64,000 nucleotides of DNA from Hemerocallis citrina (Eukaryota > Streptophyta > Magnoliopsida > Asparagales > Asphodelaceae), in the NCBI GenBank assembly GCA_017893485.1, contig CM030360.1:7930870-7994869 (forward strand), read 5' to 3'. Within the stretch, counting starts at the first letter, position 1. The number at the start of each line of letters is the position of its first letter. Under the pieces are notes generated by a model. It saw nothing but the letters and a program-made list of their open reading frames with translations. It searched no databases and was not told where the DNA came from. This document shows positions 32,186-44,628 of this stretch, piece by piece. The position numbers and the translations under genes are program-made.

Positions 32186-35100
32186 TCAGTCTAGCATCGG
32201 CCCAATCTCGACTTTATTATCATCGTACTCCTCCACCTGGAAGACGTTTGCGATCCTCCCTTTAGGACCTGCTGCGGCAACATTTACCCAAAAGGAAATA
32301 AGATGTATAATGTGAGTTAAATTACTAGAAATACTATTACAAGTCCCACGGAAGTAATAATTATTCCTTTCTAGCCAAAGATCCCAGGTCGTAGCGGCGT
32401 TAGCAATAAACCAAGCTTCTCTCATCGTTCGTCTCTCATTAGCGAGCTTTGGTCCTACCCACAGATCCTCATGCTTACTAGGGTACTCATTCGTCCCCAG
32501 GGTGCTAAGTACCTCCACCAGGACTGCTTTGCTCCTGGGACATTCCAGAAAAAGATGGTCTCTAGTTTCAGGGACAGCGTTGCAGAACCCATAGGTAGAG
32601 TCCAAATTCGGTTGGCATTTCGAAAGGTTCTCTCTAGTCAATATTGCGTCATTCAGGACCAACCAAAGAAAAACTTTAACTTTTAGTGGGGTTTTTGCCT
32701 TCCAAACCACACCCGAACAACTCGGGCTACATCCCCTAAAGTGAATGTGGTTATAAATGGAGCGAACCGTGAATGTGCCATTCTTTTCCAGTCCCGAAGA
32801 ATTCCTATCGGGACCTTATGAGCATATAACTCTAGCGCTGGCGATATAGGTTTGAAGTTTCATGAGCCTATGTTTAAAGGTCGGTTTCCAAGAACTTCTT
32901 CTTCGTGATGCGGCCACCGTGCAGTGCGGTTGGGATGCTTGGCCATACAAATCAGGAAACATGGCTCTAAGTGTGTGATCGCCACACCACTTATCCCACC
33001 AGAATCTGGTAAGTCTGCCATTCCCAATAGATGACATCACACAACTTATGAAGGGATCGTAGGCCTTAGCGATACCTCTCCAAAACTAGAAGAGGCGAGG
33101 GTCTACCCTGAAACCCAGATTTCTCATCCCATTCCCATGCAGATATACATGAATAAAATCCTTCCATCCTTCTCCATTAGGATAGAAGACTTTCCACCAC
33201 TATTTTCCCAAGAGAGCCAGATTCATATCTCGCAGATCAATAATACCCAAACCCCTGTGTATCTTTTTAATGCAAGCCTTTTCCCATCTGATGAGGTGAT
33301 ATCCGCCTTTATCAGGATCTGCCACCTTCCATAGAAACTATTTTCAAGTTCGATCAATCCTCTGGATAACCCAATATGGTATTTCGAAAAAAAGGACAAA
33401 TAATAAGTAGGAAGATTAGAGAGAACAACATTGATAAGCGTGACTCTGCCTTCCAAGGATAAGGCTTTACCTTTCCATCTAGCAAGACAGTTTTCCACAC
33501 GGTCAATGATTGGTAACCAGTCTGCCTTCTTCAGTTTGCCCGGTCTCAGCGGTAATCCCAGATATTTAATGGGGAAACTCTTGATGGAGCAGTTGAGAAT
33601 CGTGGCATGCTCTTGTACCTCCTCTGTAGTCAGGGCAATGGGGATAAGAGCACTTTTGTGGAAGTTGACCCTGAGTCTAAACCAAGCTTCAAAACTATAA
33701 ATGATTCCTTTAAAAGTGGTAGTTTCCCTGAGATTGCCATTTCCAAATAGTAGAGTATCATCTGCATATTGGAGGATAGAGCAACCCTGGCGATTTGCTC
33801 CACTGGCCACCGGCGAGATCCATTCGGCTCTACTGCAGTTAGCCATCATGGACCGCAACACGTCTACCACTATGGTGAAGAGAATGGGGGAGAGAGGATC
33901 TCCTTGTCTACGGCCCCGTTTGCACGAAAAAGGATGACCCGAGACCCCATTCACTAGAATAGCAGTTTTCCTGGTGGTGAGACATGTGTGGATCCATTTG
34001 ATCCATCTAGCCCCAAATCCTCTTCCAGCCAGCGCTTCGAGGAGACATTCTCATTCAACCGAGTCATAAGCTTTCTTAAAGTTCAATTTTAGGAGATAAC
34101 TCTTAGCATTTGACATGTGACAGTGATGGATAGTTTCTTCGGCCATGGCCATACTGTCCTGTATACACCATCCTTTAATGAACCCCATCTGCTCGTTACC
34201 AATGAGTCCGTCTATCACCTTTCCCAACCTATTAGCCAGGGTCTTGGTTATAATCTTAATTGAGCAGTTAAGGAGGCTAATAGGGTGGAAATCTCCCACC
34301 TGCAGGTAGTCTTCTTTCTTAGAAATCAACACCACCTCAGTAAAATTAATTCTACCTAACTTAAGTTTATGATCATAGAGATCAGCGAACAACTTAATCA
34401 GATCATCCTTGATTTCCTCCCAGAACACCTAGTAAAGAAGAACAGGAAAATCATCTGGACCTGGGGATTTGTTCTTTCCGAGTTGTTGTACTACCTCCCG
34501 AATTTCCTTTTCTGTAAAAGGAACTTCAAGGGATTAAAGCATGGGGTCAGCATTGTTCACGGAACCTTGACAGAATTCGTAGTGAAGAGAGACTCTCAAA
34601 TCTGCCTTTTATCCAAAGAGATGCTTGAAATGGGATTGGAATGCTATCCTGATATCCTCATCCCTTTGTATCTCTCCAGACTTCGAGTGGATCGAATGGA
34701 TGAGATTAGATCTACGATGGGCACTGGCAACACGGTGGAAGAAAGCTGTATTCACGTCTTCTTCTTTGAGCCACGAAATTCTGGATCACTATTGCCATTT
34801 GAGTTCTTCAAGTCTATAAAGTTGGTGAATGTCTTCTCGGAGCTGGAGTAGAATATTCTGCTCCTCCTGGACCAGACTCCTAGTTTCCTCCGTCTTTTAC
34901 AGCTCCTCAATATCTTCAAGGAGGGAATCTTTTGCTCTCCAGATCAGTGCAAATCTGGTCATATTCCATTTCCTAAGTTTGGCCCGCAATCTTCTATTTT
35001 TTTCGTATCAGATTGTGGTTGATTCAGTCCTTCTAGTAGGGCGGGACCAATTTTCGTTTACCATGTGATGGAAGCCTTGGATTTCCAGCCACACTTTCTC

Positions 35101-35831
35101 AAATCTAAACTTGGGTGATTTCCTGGAATGCACTTCTCCGGATGAGAGGATAATAGAGAAATGATCTGAAGTTGGTTTAGGGAGTGATTTGGCCTAAGTC
35201 AAAGGAAATTTTGGCCTTCCAGTCCGCGGAGACTAAGATCCTATAAAGCTTAGCTAGAATGGGCACCACTTGCATGTTTGAACAGGTGAATAGCCTATTA
35301 ATGATGAGAATGTCAACCAGTTCTAGGTCTGCGATAACCTCATTAAAAGTTTCCCTATCAGCGTCACTAGATCCTCTGCCCCTGTGTTTAAAGGCAAATC
35401 TGGTGATGTTAAAATCTCCCCCCACAACCTAGAGGTGCGGCCATCGAGCATGAATTGCTCGTAGTTCATTCTAGAATTCCAACCTAGCTACATTAGTGTG
35501 CGGACCATAAACCACCGTAATAGACTGGGTCCACAAGTCCGATTTACGTTGAATCAGGACCGACAATGAAAATAGGCCATGGAATTCATCTAGGCATACA
35601 AACAACTTGGGATTGTACCCTAAGGCAATACCCCCAGAGGCCCAAAAAGAAGGGAAAATTTTCCATTCTGAAATGCGATACCCTCCCAAGTCAACTTAGT
35701 CTAGAAATATGGGTCAGTTTGGTCTCCTACACACCAACAATGCTAGCTTTCGATTTAATGATGACATCCTTAACTATTTCCCGTTTGCCCCACCTACCCA
35801 GGCCCCTAACATTCCAGAAGAGAGCTTCCAT
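32186..35831 (-). pseudogene. LINE ORF2: endonuclease, reverse transcriptase, zf-RVT
   Basis: From the ATG at 35831: MEALFWNVRGLG and VGVQETK begin the apurinic-type endonuclease, with GGDFNITRF near 35420. The reverse transcriptase runs through about 34430-33220, with ISLLNCSIKIITK, FKKAYDSVE, KRGRRQGDPLSP and the catalytic YADD (near 33760). The zf-RVT end (about 32710-32186) has FLWLVLNDAILTRENL and DHLFLECP. The span of about 1215 codons is near the usual ORF2 length. Stops and frameshifts occur near 35690, 35420, 34430, 34050 and 33220. ORF2p nicks DNA and copies LINE RNA at the nick; this copy cannot do so. Confidence 0.88.
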
Positions 35832-36070
35832 TAACTACAATTAAACATTGGACCATGACTCGCTTTGGCAGACGAGTTCGAAATGAGATTAACTTTCTCC
35901 CTCTCCCACCCTCTAATCTTGTTTAGGAGGAAAGTGTTCCGATCAATATCGTGGCCAGACTAAAAATCTCAGAATCCGAATGAATTTAAAAATTGACGCA
36001 AGGAAGGAACACGTACCTCCGTCGCTAGTCTTAACAGATTTAGCGACTGCAGCAATCTCCAAATAGTCAT

Positions 36071-38827
36071 CTAAGGACTCCTCAATAGCCCTCTCAGCGA
36101 CTTTCTGAATCCTAAAACCTGTACCGGCATGAATAGCAACATGTGTCGACATTTGGGAAGTAGGGAATGTGGAAGGAACTCAGAGTATACATAATCGTCT
36201 TTGAGATTTAGCCTATCCTCGCACTCTTCTTCATCGATGCGGATTGGACTAGTGTTCTTGGACCAAAGCTCTTTGTGCAATTCTACCCCGATGGGCCTCT
36301 CATTAGGCCTATTAAGCTCTATGGTTCTCGTGGGCCTCTGTTTGGGCCCAGTCAAACTCACCTCGTGCGACGGCATAAAAGCACCACTATACGGTTCCCC
36401 AACTTCGTAAGACATCAGAACCCTGCCTCTGTCATTTTTGTCGGTCGTTAGGCTATGTGGCTATCTTTGAGCGGTTGGCATTGCAGTCAATGCTAATGGC
36501 ATGGGAAACAAAGTGATAGGGGCAGAGCTCGATGCATTGACTCCTTTACCCTTTTGCTTCTTCCCCAAATCGCCACATCTGTTACCCTCCCCGTCTTCCA
36601 AAAATCCTGCTTTTTTCTCTTTTGGGGCCAAATCTCTGTCTTTGACGAGGCCCTTGCTTGTCTTCTTCCCCAAAGTATCACCTTCCTGCAGTGGTTCTCA
36701 TCCCCACACCTCCAGCTTTTTCTCTTTTGGAGATCGAGTTTGCCTGTTGGGTAACTTAAGGATCTTGCCATTTCTAGCTCTTGAGCGCTTTGGCTTGAGC
36801 GCTTTGTCTCCACCCTCTGTTCCTCTCGCAGCATCTCATCATCAACTCCAAGGAGTGACTTCCTTTTTTAGCTTCATTTTGGTCCAACTTTCCAAGGGGT
36901 GGAACCAAAACCCCCAAAGTTACCCTTCTGTCTGTGGGTCCAGATCCACCGTCTGCCGTCCATCCAAACCATTGGATCTGTTGGTCAGGCCTCGATCTCG
37001 ACCAACAGAGAACGGAGAAGATATTTTGGGCTCTGATCCCTCTATCGCATGGCCCTGGTGCACCTCTGCCCCCTTGCATCTTTGATGAGTTCACGATGCC
37101 CATGTTCGATTTCATGAGCCCCATCTAAAATAAGTTCCCACTCCGGTGAGATCACCTACTTGTAGGAGCAACTGCCTCTGAGTACGGGAGGGGGAGGGGG
37201 AAGTGATGGTCCGGAGCTCCGCCTCTGTCTCCGCTCGCTTGTCAAGTACAAAGCAAATGAGGTAGGACTCCTCAAACGAGAACACCTTTGCAAACCGAGG
37301 CATTAGAGAGATATCGGGACTCCTGATCAGTATCCTAGCGGATACGATCTCCGAGTGGCGCACCGTCTTGTCGTCGATATCTTCAATTGATCCAAAATCC
37401 GAGATAATCTCTTGCAATGCATCTTTTTTCCAGAAGTGTAGCGGAACATTATGAATCCAAATCCAATATCTCTCATCTTGAGGTAGCTTCGCTCCGAATG
37501 TAGGTGACCAAGCGAAAAATTCCATCGCAAAGTGTCCAAAGTCCACAGTACCCAAATCGGTGACCTCGACCATCTTCTCCGGCGATGGGAAAGAGATCAG
37601 GAACTGAAGGTGGCACATTTTCTTTACAACCCAGTCCCTGTGGGCCCTCATCGGCCACTTCGAATTTAGAGCATGGAGGAGATGGGTCTCCGATGGGCTT
37701 CCTGACCTCACTTTGGCAACGACACCACTGGAGGAGCCATTTTTCTTCGTGCTTGATTGTCTCCAGGTTATTTGCAAGGCAGATGAGAGTGGGTTTATCA
37801 AGTGATCTCCCTCTGCTAACTGGGTGTTCATCATCATTGTTAGTGTTGATGACGTTCGTGCAGACATACGACATATGCGCCCATTTCATACATTTGAGGC
37901 AATAAACATCTTTCGTGCAATCTTTCTGATAGTGGCCCAAATCACCGCAGTTGAAGCAAGGTAGAGGCTTGCGTTTCCCTTTCTGTTGTTTCCTTTTGTT
38001 TTCCAACCGAGGAGGGGAGAAATGCCATGTCTCTTCTTTGCTTTGCTGATAACTTCAACCCAAGGTTCCCCATTCTCAATTGGAGCTAACTCCACTCTAG
38101 CCTCGTTTGGCAGATCCCCATCTTGGGCCCGCTCAACGATGGATTTGAGTGGAGCTTTAGCATCCCCTTGTGGTGGTGGAGGAGACTGGGGGTTATGGTG
38201 ATGGTCGGCAGTATGGGAAAAGTGTTTAGGAAGGATCTGATGACTAGGAGACAGGGGCAGGTATTGTGTTGACTGTTGATGTTTGGGATGGATTTGATGA
38301 CTGGGAGGGTTGTGGTGGTCTCTGTGAAGGTGAGGGTGACTCTGTTGATGAGTTGCAGGTGTGGGTTGAGGACGGTGAGATTGTTGCAAATGCACATTAT
38401 GGTTACGCTGCCTGTGGTTGTACATTTCTCCGTGGGAGCGATGTTGGACTGAGAGGTGGTCTCTTTTACGCTCGAAAGAGCCTGTCGGAGAACCCCCTCT
38501 ATGGGCCCATCCTCTGGTGGGTGGTGTGTAGTGGCGATGATGACTGAGATCTCTCTCATACCAGCATTGATGCACACTGTTGTGTGCACGCGCGGGGGAA
38601 TGTCTGAGCCTCCTATTGCACTTCTCGGGAGGGTAGACCAGTAGGTTAGGGTGGGGAGGGTGGTGGTGGGTGGCAGCAGGGTTGGAGAGTGGGGGGGGGG
38701 GGGGAGAGGGTAACCTGGTGGTAGAGGGTGGCTGCACAAGGAGAGGGGATGGGTGATTCATAGTGGTGGGAGTGGTTTGGGGAGGGTGGTTAATCACTGT
38801 GGGAGGCAGCGGACGGTAGAGGACCAC
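36071..38827 (-). pseudogene. LINE ORF1: CCHC knuckle and DUF4283
   Basis: On the minus strand, a Pro/His-rich N-terminal part (38827 to about 38100) is followed by a charged segment ending KAKKRHGIS, then, after a frameshift near 38020, a zinc knuckle (CFNCGDLGHYQKDC, then CLKCMKWAHMSYVC). After another frame change comes a DUF4283-like domain (about 37720-37150: LNSKWPMRAHRDW, FAMEFFAWSP, YWIWIHNVPLHFW, EIISDFGSI). A Lys-rich tail and spacer follow to about 36071. ORF1 of plant LINEs binds RNA. A knuckle placed before DUF4283 is the reverse of the order I would expect, so a rearrangement is possible. It is heavily decayed. Confidence 0.7.
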
Positions 38828-38830
38828 CTC

Positions 38831-39060
38831 ATTGGGCCCACAACCGCTCAGTTCCAGTTCCGACAGTGTCGAAGATGCCAGACCACCAAGTTGAAAGCGT
38901 CTACGAGCTACGAGAAAGCCTAGAGGATGGCTGCAGCTGGCTGCACGAGAAAGGGAGTACTAGCATGACATTTGTTCATTGTAAATTAAAATTTGAAAGG
39001 GTTATGCATGTGGAAGTTATCTAAGAAACACCAAAATTAGCACTGTCACATTTACCCGAT
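38831..39060. other. LINE 5' flank
   Basis: Probably LINE 5' UTR to about 38960, then AT-rich flank holding GTTATCTAAGAAAC (near 39017), the inverse of a sequence at 31691. Confidence 0.4.
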
Positions 39061-39545
39061 AACCAGATCCGACCCGGATCCGATTGGACTGGAACCGATC
39101 CGATCTATACGGGTCCGGGTCCGAGTCCTAAAATAAGCCCCGATGCACTTCCGAGTCCGGGTCCGGATCCGCTCAAAATAGAACCGACCCGGACCCGGAC
39201 CGGACCCGTTAAAAAATACCCCCAAAAATATAGAATTTGAATAATAGGATTATAAGGATATACATATAAAAGTAATTGTTGAAGATATATGTGTAAATAT
39301 AATATTTATTTATGTACTTAAGTGCAAAAATTATTGGAACTGTATGGTATCGGGTACAAAATTACTTAAGTGCAAATATTTATTCTCCATTACCGGACCC
39401 GACGAGTAGATTTTTTAAAATAGGACCCAGACTCGGACCCGGTTCATGCAAGTCCGTGCTGGGTCCAATTTTTTGACCTGTGAGGTACCAGGTCCGAGTC
39501 CGAATAGTGGAGGACCTGACCCGATACGACCCGATACCAGTTCTA
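39061..39545. repeat. GGGTCC/GGACCC-rich repeat element
   Basis: Dense copies of CCGGGTCC, GGACCCGG, CCGAGTCC and GATCCG occur in both orientations at the two ends (39061-39215 and 39390-39545), enclosing AT-rich sequence. The ends are partly self-complementary, suggesting a foldback-type MITE, but exact termini were not found. Confidence 0.5.
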
Positions 39546-40564
39546 ACCAAAAGTATAGTAGTATTTCTATAATTTAGCCAAAAGTAAAAGTAATAAAAAT
39601 TAGCAGGTGCACTTCGTGAAAAACCATGCAGCTAGTTTATAACTTCGATGTTGTGGTAAGGGTTGAAAGTGTTACACGTATATTTGCACATGGTCATACT
39701 ACAAGTGAAGGTTCATCTTTGTCGGCCGGGGCTATGCATGGTTTTCCTGTAAACAATAACTGCTCTCGTTGAAAAGTACTGTTATGAAGAATTATGTTTA
39801 ACTCCAAAATTTTTCTAGTAAGGAGAAATACTTTTGGAAAAGCTAAACACACTCTTTTTGTTACTTTGTAAAAAATGTTAAAAACAATAGTTTCACCTGA
39901 TGTACTTTTGATTAAACACATCCTAATTGGAATCTAAAAGAGCTGCAGATGCATTGCCAAATGAAGCCCGAGATCTCAAGTGTATGCAATGGTATTGTAT
40001 CTTTTATCTACCTTTTTCTTTTGGATAATTTTTTTTGCCTGAACATAGTCAATAAAATTCGAATCTGGAATATTTCATATTATGTGAATGATTCTGATAC
40101 GAGTGTTGAGAGTCTTACGCTTAATCTCTCAACACATTCTCCCTCTTAATTTGTTAGGACTGACTAAAGATTCTTCCTTGTTAGCTCTCATTTCCATCAA
40201 TCAACTTTTCCTACATTATTTTCTTCCTGTCTTTTTCAAATTTAGAAAACTGTTTTGCTATTGGCTTTTACATCCGCGCGACTCACACAAAGGCAAGCAT
40301 GAAAGCGCCAGTCCTAACCTAATCATTGTCTAGATGAGATTGACATATATTATATCTATGCAAAGAGTGGTGATCTGAATCACCATAAACTCCGTGTTTC
40401 TAGTTAATTAGATAGTATTTTCTAGTGCTGTAGGCTAATCACCTTTTGTAGTACGATTGTTACACATCTCATGCATTATACATCTCCTTTGATTTAGGGA
40501 ATGATGTATATAGAGTTAGCCTTCTCCAGTTTTTCTAGATATTTAACTTCCATTTCTTTATGTT
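39546..40564. other. Spacer without recognisable gene
   Basis: AT-rich; open frames of 60-80 codons show no known domain. I see no repeat structure. Confidence 0.5.
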
Positions 40565-41119
40565 TGTTGATGAGGATAAAAATCGCAGCTGATTTACATT
40601 GTACGATCCCTGCATGGATCTTGAGATTCCTAAGATCCAGATAACATGCCTGGAGGCAGCCCATGGACCATCCGCAAGCCCATCACTTGGGTCCAACCCG
40701 TCAAGGAAAGACCGGCCAGCCAAACCAAATCTCCTATATTGAGGAGATTTAATTACTCAATCAAATTCCTAATTTTCGAGATATAATTAGGCAGCTATAA
40801 AATCTTTCCCTAACAGATCCTCAATACCCTATAAATCCAGGTTTATCCCCACGTTAGAAGATAATCAATATTTTTCCAATAATCCCTACCTTTAATCCCT
40901 CAGCTGTTTACTTGATCGTCGGAGGGCCTGTCACCGGGAATACCCCCGGTGCCTTGGGCTTTTTCTGCAGGTGTTCGGAAGCTGACAACCACCACTAGAT
41001 CCATATACTCTATTTTCATATCAGCCTCTCATCAGGGTCAGATCTATGACTGAGATATGTATTTCCTTCTCAACAAAAAAACTCATCATCTGTTGCTCCC
41101 ACACAAAAAAACAACAACA
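40565..41119 (+). mobile_element. 5' LTR of Tat-type gypsy element 1
   Basis: A candidate LTR starts TGTTGATGAGG and ends CAACAACA. A TATAAATCC motif lies at about 40830 and a GC-rich segment, CACCGGGAATACCCCCGGTG, at about 40932. The sequence right after the end, ATTGGTGTCATCTGTAGGAA, matches the usual Tat-lineage priming/leader sequence with a few changes. No matching 3' LTR is in the window, and the left boundary is inferred from the TG. Confidence 0.55.
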
Positions 41120-41192
41120 TCAGATTGGTGTCATCTGTAGGAACACATATCCATCCTCTGACCCAGATCCCACCTCGTAGCTGCCTTCTCTC

Positions 41193-42686
41193 ATGGTCCC
41201 TAAGGCCAAGAAGACCACTACCCCTCTGCCTCCTCCTCCACGTCCATCCTGCAGCCGTACGATCACCCAAGGGTCGCAACAGCAGTGGGACGAACATCAG
41301 TAGAGGCCTGCTCCGAGCGCCTCCCGTTCGGTCGCCCGGAGGGTCGACGGCTTTGCCGTGTCAGACCTTTGAAATGTCATCAACAATCGGCAAGACGAGG
41401 AGCACCTTTGCCATCGCCTCAGTCGCTATAGAAATGAAGGACCCTCGAATCACCCTCCAATCCGCAGCCATTACTCCTCCCACAGTCAGAAGGAAGATCG
41501 TAGTCTCTCCCCAAGGGATCGCTGACCAAATGGTCACGAAGAGGGGGGTCACGTGACGAGAACTAAGTTTCAGGAGTTCTGGAATGGGGTCCTCTAAGTT
41601 CTTCGAGACGAAGCTAGGAATGGTCATTATACTGATAACCCCCGCATCGGAGTGACCATGCAAAAAGAGTCCTATGGGTCAACCCAATTTGAGGGACGTG
41701 AAGATGCGGTCCTTAAGTGGCTGCAGGAGATAAAAGATTGGCTCGCTCGGATAGGGGACGACAAGAGACAATCATGCCGAGGATACCGCCCAGTTTGACC
41801 TCCTCCTCCCACATCCTTGAAGCCCCGGTCCCGAGGAGCTTTATGCCTCCAGCTTTTGAGACATACAACTGGGAGTCAAATCTGGCTGATCACATTGAAG
41901 GGTTCAAAAATCTCATGATGATTCACAGCGCATCAGATGCCCTCCTCTGCCGTGCATTCCCTACTACCCTACGAGGCTCCGCTCGAGAATGGTACTCCTG
42001 ACTTTCTCCTAACTCTATCTTCTCATTCGACCAACTTGAGAAGAGCTTCCTGTCTCACTTCGTGACCATTCGTAAGACTAAGAAGACGATGGCCTCCCTG
42101 CTTGACCTCAATTAGAAGAATAGGGAGTCCCTTCGAAACTTCGTATAGAGACTCACAGTCGAGGCCCGATCCATAGCTAGGGTTTCTGACACTACTTTTC
42201 GGCACAACGTCTAACACAACCTTCTGAACACTTACCTCGCTAAAAAGCCTCCTTCAGATTTCCCCGATCTCCTTCTTCAGAGAGAGATATACATCCAAGC
42301 CGAGGAGGCCCTACACCCTGGAGGCCACAAAGAATCCCGCGCTAAGAGGAAGAGGAAGATAGATAACTCTGAGGCACCTAAGAAGGATCAGAAAGATGCC
42401 TCAGGACTGAGGCACCCTCCTTCAGTGTCCCGTTTCGAAGAATTTACTCCACTCAATGCGAGTGTTTCCACTATCCTCATGGATGTAAAGGACGAGGGTC
42501 TAATCCGACACCCTCCTCGGTCAAATAGTGGGAATAAGAAGAAAGACTGGAGGTTCTACTGCCGGTTCCACCGAGATCATGGTCACGAGATCGATAACTG
42601 TCAAGCACTGAAAAATGAAATCGAGGCCCTCATTTGGAGGGGGTACTTGTCCAAATTCACCCAGGTTGGTCCAAGGAACTCTCCTC
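41193..42686 (+). pseudogene. Tat-type gypsy 1 gag
   Basis: After a Pro/Arg-rich start (MVPKAKKTTTP), the retrotransposon gag domain is visible: PRSFMPPAFETYNW, DHIEGFKNLM, DALLCRAFPTTLRGSAREW, FDQLEKSFLSHF. Later come FTPLNASVSTILMDVKDEGL and FYCRFHRDHGHEIDNC with EIEALIWRGYL, a combination characteristic of Tat-lineage gag. At least six in-frame stops or shifts occur. The frame is cut at 42686 by the Athila-like insertion and resumes at 49291. Confidence 0.85.
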
Positions 42687-44361
42687 TGATGAACACATTA
42701 TTATTCACTTTTTAGAGCAATAATCTTAACATAATTAGACATTTAAAAGCTCTATATATGGTATTTAACTCTTATTTTCTCTTTTCCATAGGAAACAGCT
42801 TATAACAGCAAAACGAAGCAGATTCAAGACGTCAAGGATAATACACAGCAAACTGCAGAGGATCAGTCGACTGATGACCCAACACAGGCGACTGGACAGG
42901 AGAAGCTGAAATTCCACAACTCTCGTCACAGTCGACTTACTCTCAAAACCAGTCGACTGGTATGATCATATAGGAAATCTTCAGAAGTCTCGACTCAGTC
43001 GACTGGCCCGAAGATAAGTCGACTGGTCTGCGGCGGAGTAAACAGATAAGATATTCGAAGATACACCTGAATCTGATTTCAAATCTATTTGAATCAAGAT
43101 TTTATGCAGCGAATCAAATCTAAAGACAGGGTATTTTCCAAGTGGACGTGGTAAACAAATAAGGAAGGAAAGGAGAAAAGAGAAAGATATAAATCATCAA
43201 ATCAAATAAAGAAGGTTTTTGCTAAAAGAGGGGAAACCCTAATTCTCAGCCGTATTCTATAAATATCAGAGAAGGGCTGCACTCCACGACTCCCTCGGGG
43301 AGACGATCATATATCTCTGGAAGGCGACTCAATCACCAAGTTCCTGAACAAGCATCGAGAACATCACTCCATCAACATCGAAGAGGAGAGAGAAGATCCA
43401 GCAAACAGAAGGCAGTCGACTGTGTGACAGACAGTCGACCATATTGCCGGAATCCATTAGTTTATTTCTTCTTCTCTCTTTATTCTTTTATGTTGATCAT
43501 GTATTCAAACTTGTTAAGCAATAAAAGTATTATTATGTGGAACTAATTTCATAGTTGGGTAGATCGAAACTGTAGTTATGTAGTGCTATGTTCTTCTGAG
43601 ATCTTCTAATTACTTATTGATTGAATCTGGTTGAATTGACATAGATTAATGATCATCAAACTTGGATCTTGAAGTCTGAGAGCAGTCGACTGAGGTGAGA
43701 GCCAGTCGACTGACATACAGCACGTGAGAATATCAAGTTTATGTTATCATTTATCTAAATCTGTTATATGAAGCATATTGAGACGACCGAATCTCGTGCC
43801 CATAATTTGTAACAAAGGAATCTTTAGGGGTTCTTGGTTCAATCAACTTAGAGGATCTAGATCTGATACCAATTTCTAGAACTTTAAGTGTTTGTTCGTT
43901 TCCACTGATCTTATGTTTTCTTTAAGAACAACTTAGTAAATACTAGGCTGACTACTTGATGAAAGAAACGAATTAGAGTAGATACCATGCCTAATTCTTG
44001 GCTTAGGGAAACAATACTTTAAGGAGTAGATACCATGCCCTTGAAGTGAACAACATGAGTAATTGGAAGTAAATTCAGAAGGTGACTTAGCATTACTAAC
44101 TATTGGTGGAGATCAACAACCCAACTATTCAAGAGATATTGTGATTCAAACTCATCTTTCTTAGTTTAATCTTTTTAATTCTTTTAGATTTCTACAACAA
44201 CCCTTCATCATTTTTTCTTAGTTTTATTGATTAGTAAGTTAAAGTCTACAATCTCTGTGGGATCGACCCTTGCTATTACTACGATTCGATTCGTGCACTT
44301 GCGAGGTTTTATAATTTGTGTCTAGTCAGTCTATTATTTAGATAGCTAGATTTGCACAACA
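42687..44361 (+). repeat. 5' LTR of the Athila-like element
   Basis: 1675 bp, TGATGAACAC to TTGCACAACA. It contains TATAAATATC near 43259, a probable TATA box, and about nine copies of AGTCGACT-type palindromes. Confidence 0.95.
43255..43268 (+). promoter_or_regulatory. Probable TATA box of the 5' LTR
   Basis: TTCTATAAATATC lies about 570 bp into the LTR, followed within 40 bp by GC-richer leader-like sequence. The same sequence is in the 3' LTR near 48185. Confidence 0.6.
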
Positions 44362-44367
44362 AGTTTT

Positions 44368-44385
44368 TGGCGCCGTTGCCGGGGA
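44368..44385 (+). other. Primer-binding site, tRNA-Asp type
   Basis: TGGCGCCGTTGCCGGGGA begins six bases after the 5' LTR. It is the usual complement of the tRNA-Asp 3' end in Athila and related plant gypsy elements. Confidence 0.85.
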
Positions 44386-44628
44386 TTGTTTAGTATTTTG
44401 ACTTACAAATCTGTAAAATCTTTTTCTTTTTTATTCTATTTTATTTCTTCTATTTTATTTTTTTTTTCTTTTTCTTGAACTTTCTTTCAGGGTAACCTTT
44501 GCACAGAACCAGATCAGTCGACTGTCTCACAGACAAGTCGACTGTACAGAAGCTATTGTACAGGTGCAGACCAGTCGACTGTCCCGAGGATCAGTCGACT
44601 GTCCAGAGGATTTTTCCAAAAAGCAACA

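Larger units (their letters stand above)
31854..38830 (-). mobile_element. Near full-length L1-clade LINE
   Basis: The minus strand carries an ORF1 region with CCHC knuckle and DUF4283-like domain, then an ORF2 with endonuclease, reverse transcriptase and a C-terminal zf-RVT region, and a 3' UTR ending TTAATGAAACAGGGTGGCC with poly(A) (T tract at 31854-31861). Order and size (about 7 kb) fit plant L1 elements. Many stops and frameshifts mark an old copy. The 5' end is estimated; no target duplication was identified. Confidence 0.85.

Noticed and set aside
37886..38827. 313-codon Pro/His-rich frame as a host protein gene
   Set aside because: It leads, after one frameshift, into the CCHC knuckle of the LINE ORF1 and lies at the element's 5' end.
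31854..38960. Target-site duplication of the large LINE
   Set aside because: I compared the flank of the poly(T) with several possible 5' ends and found no matching direct repeat.
41125..41556. 143-codon Arg/Pro/Thr-rich frame as a separate gene
   Set aside because: It overlaps the gag frame of gypsy element 1 in another phase and shows no domain of its own.
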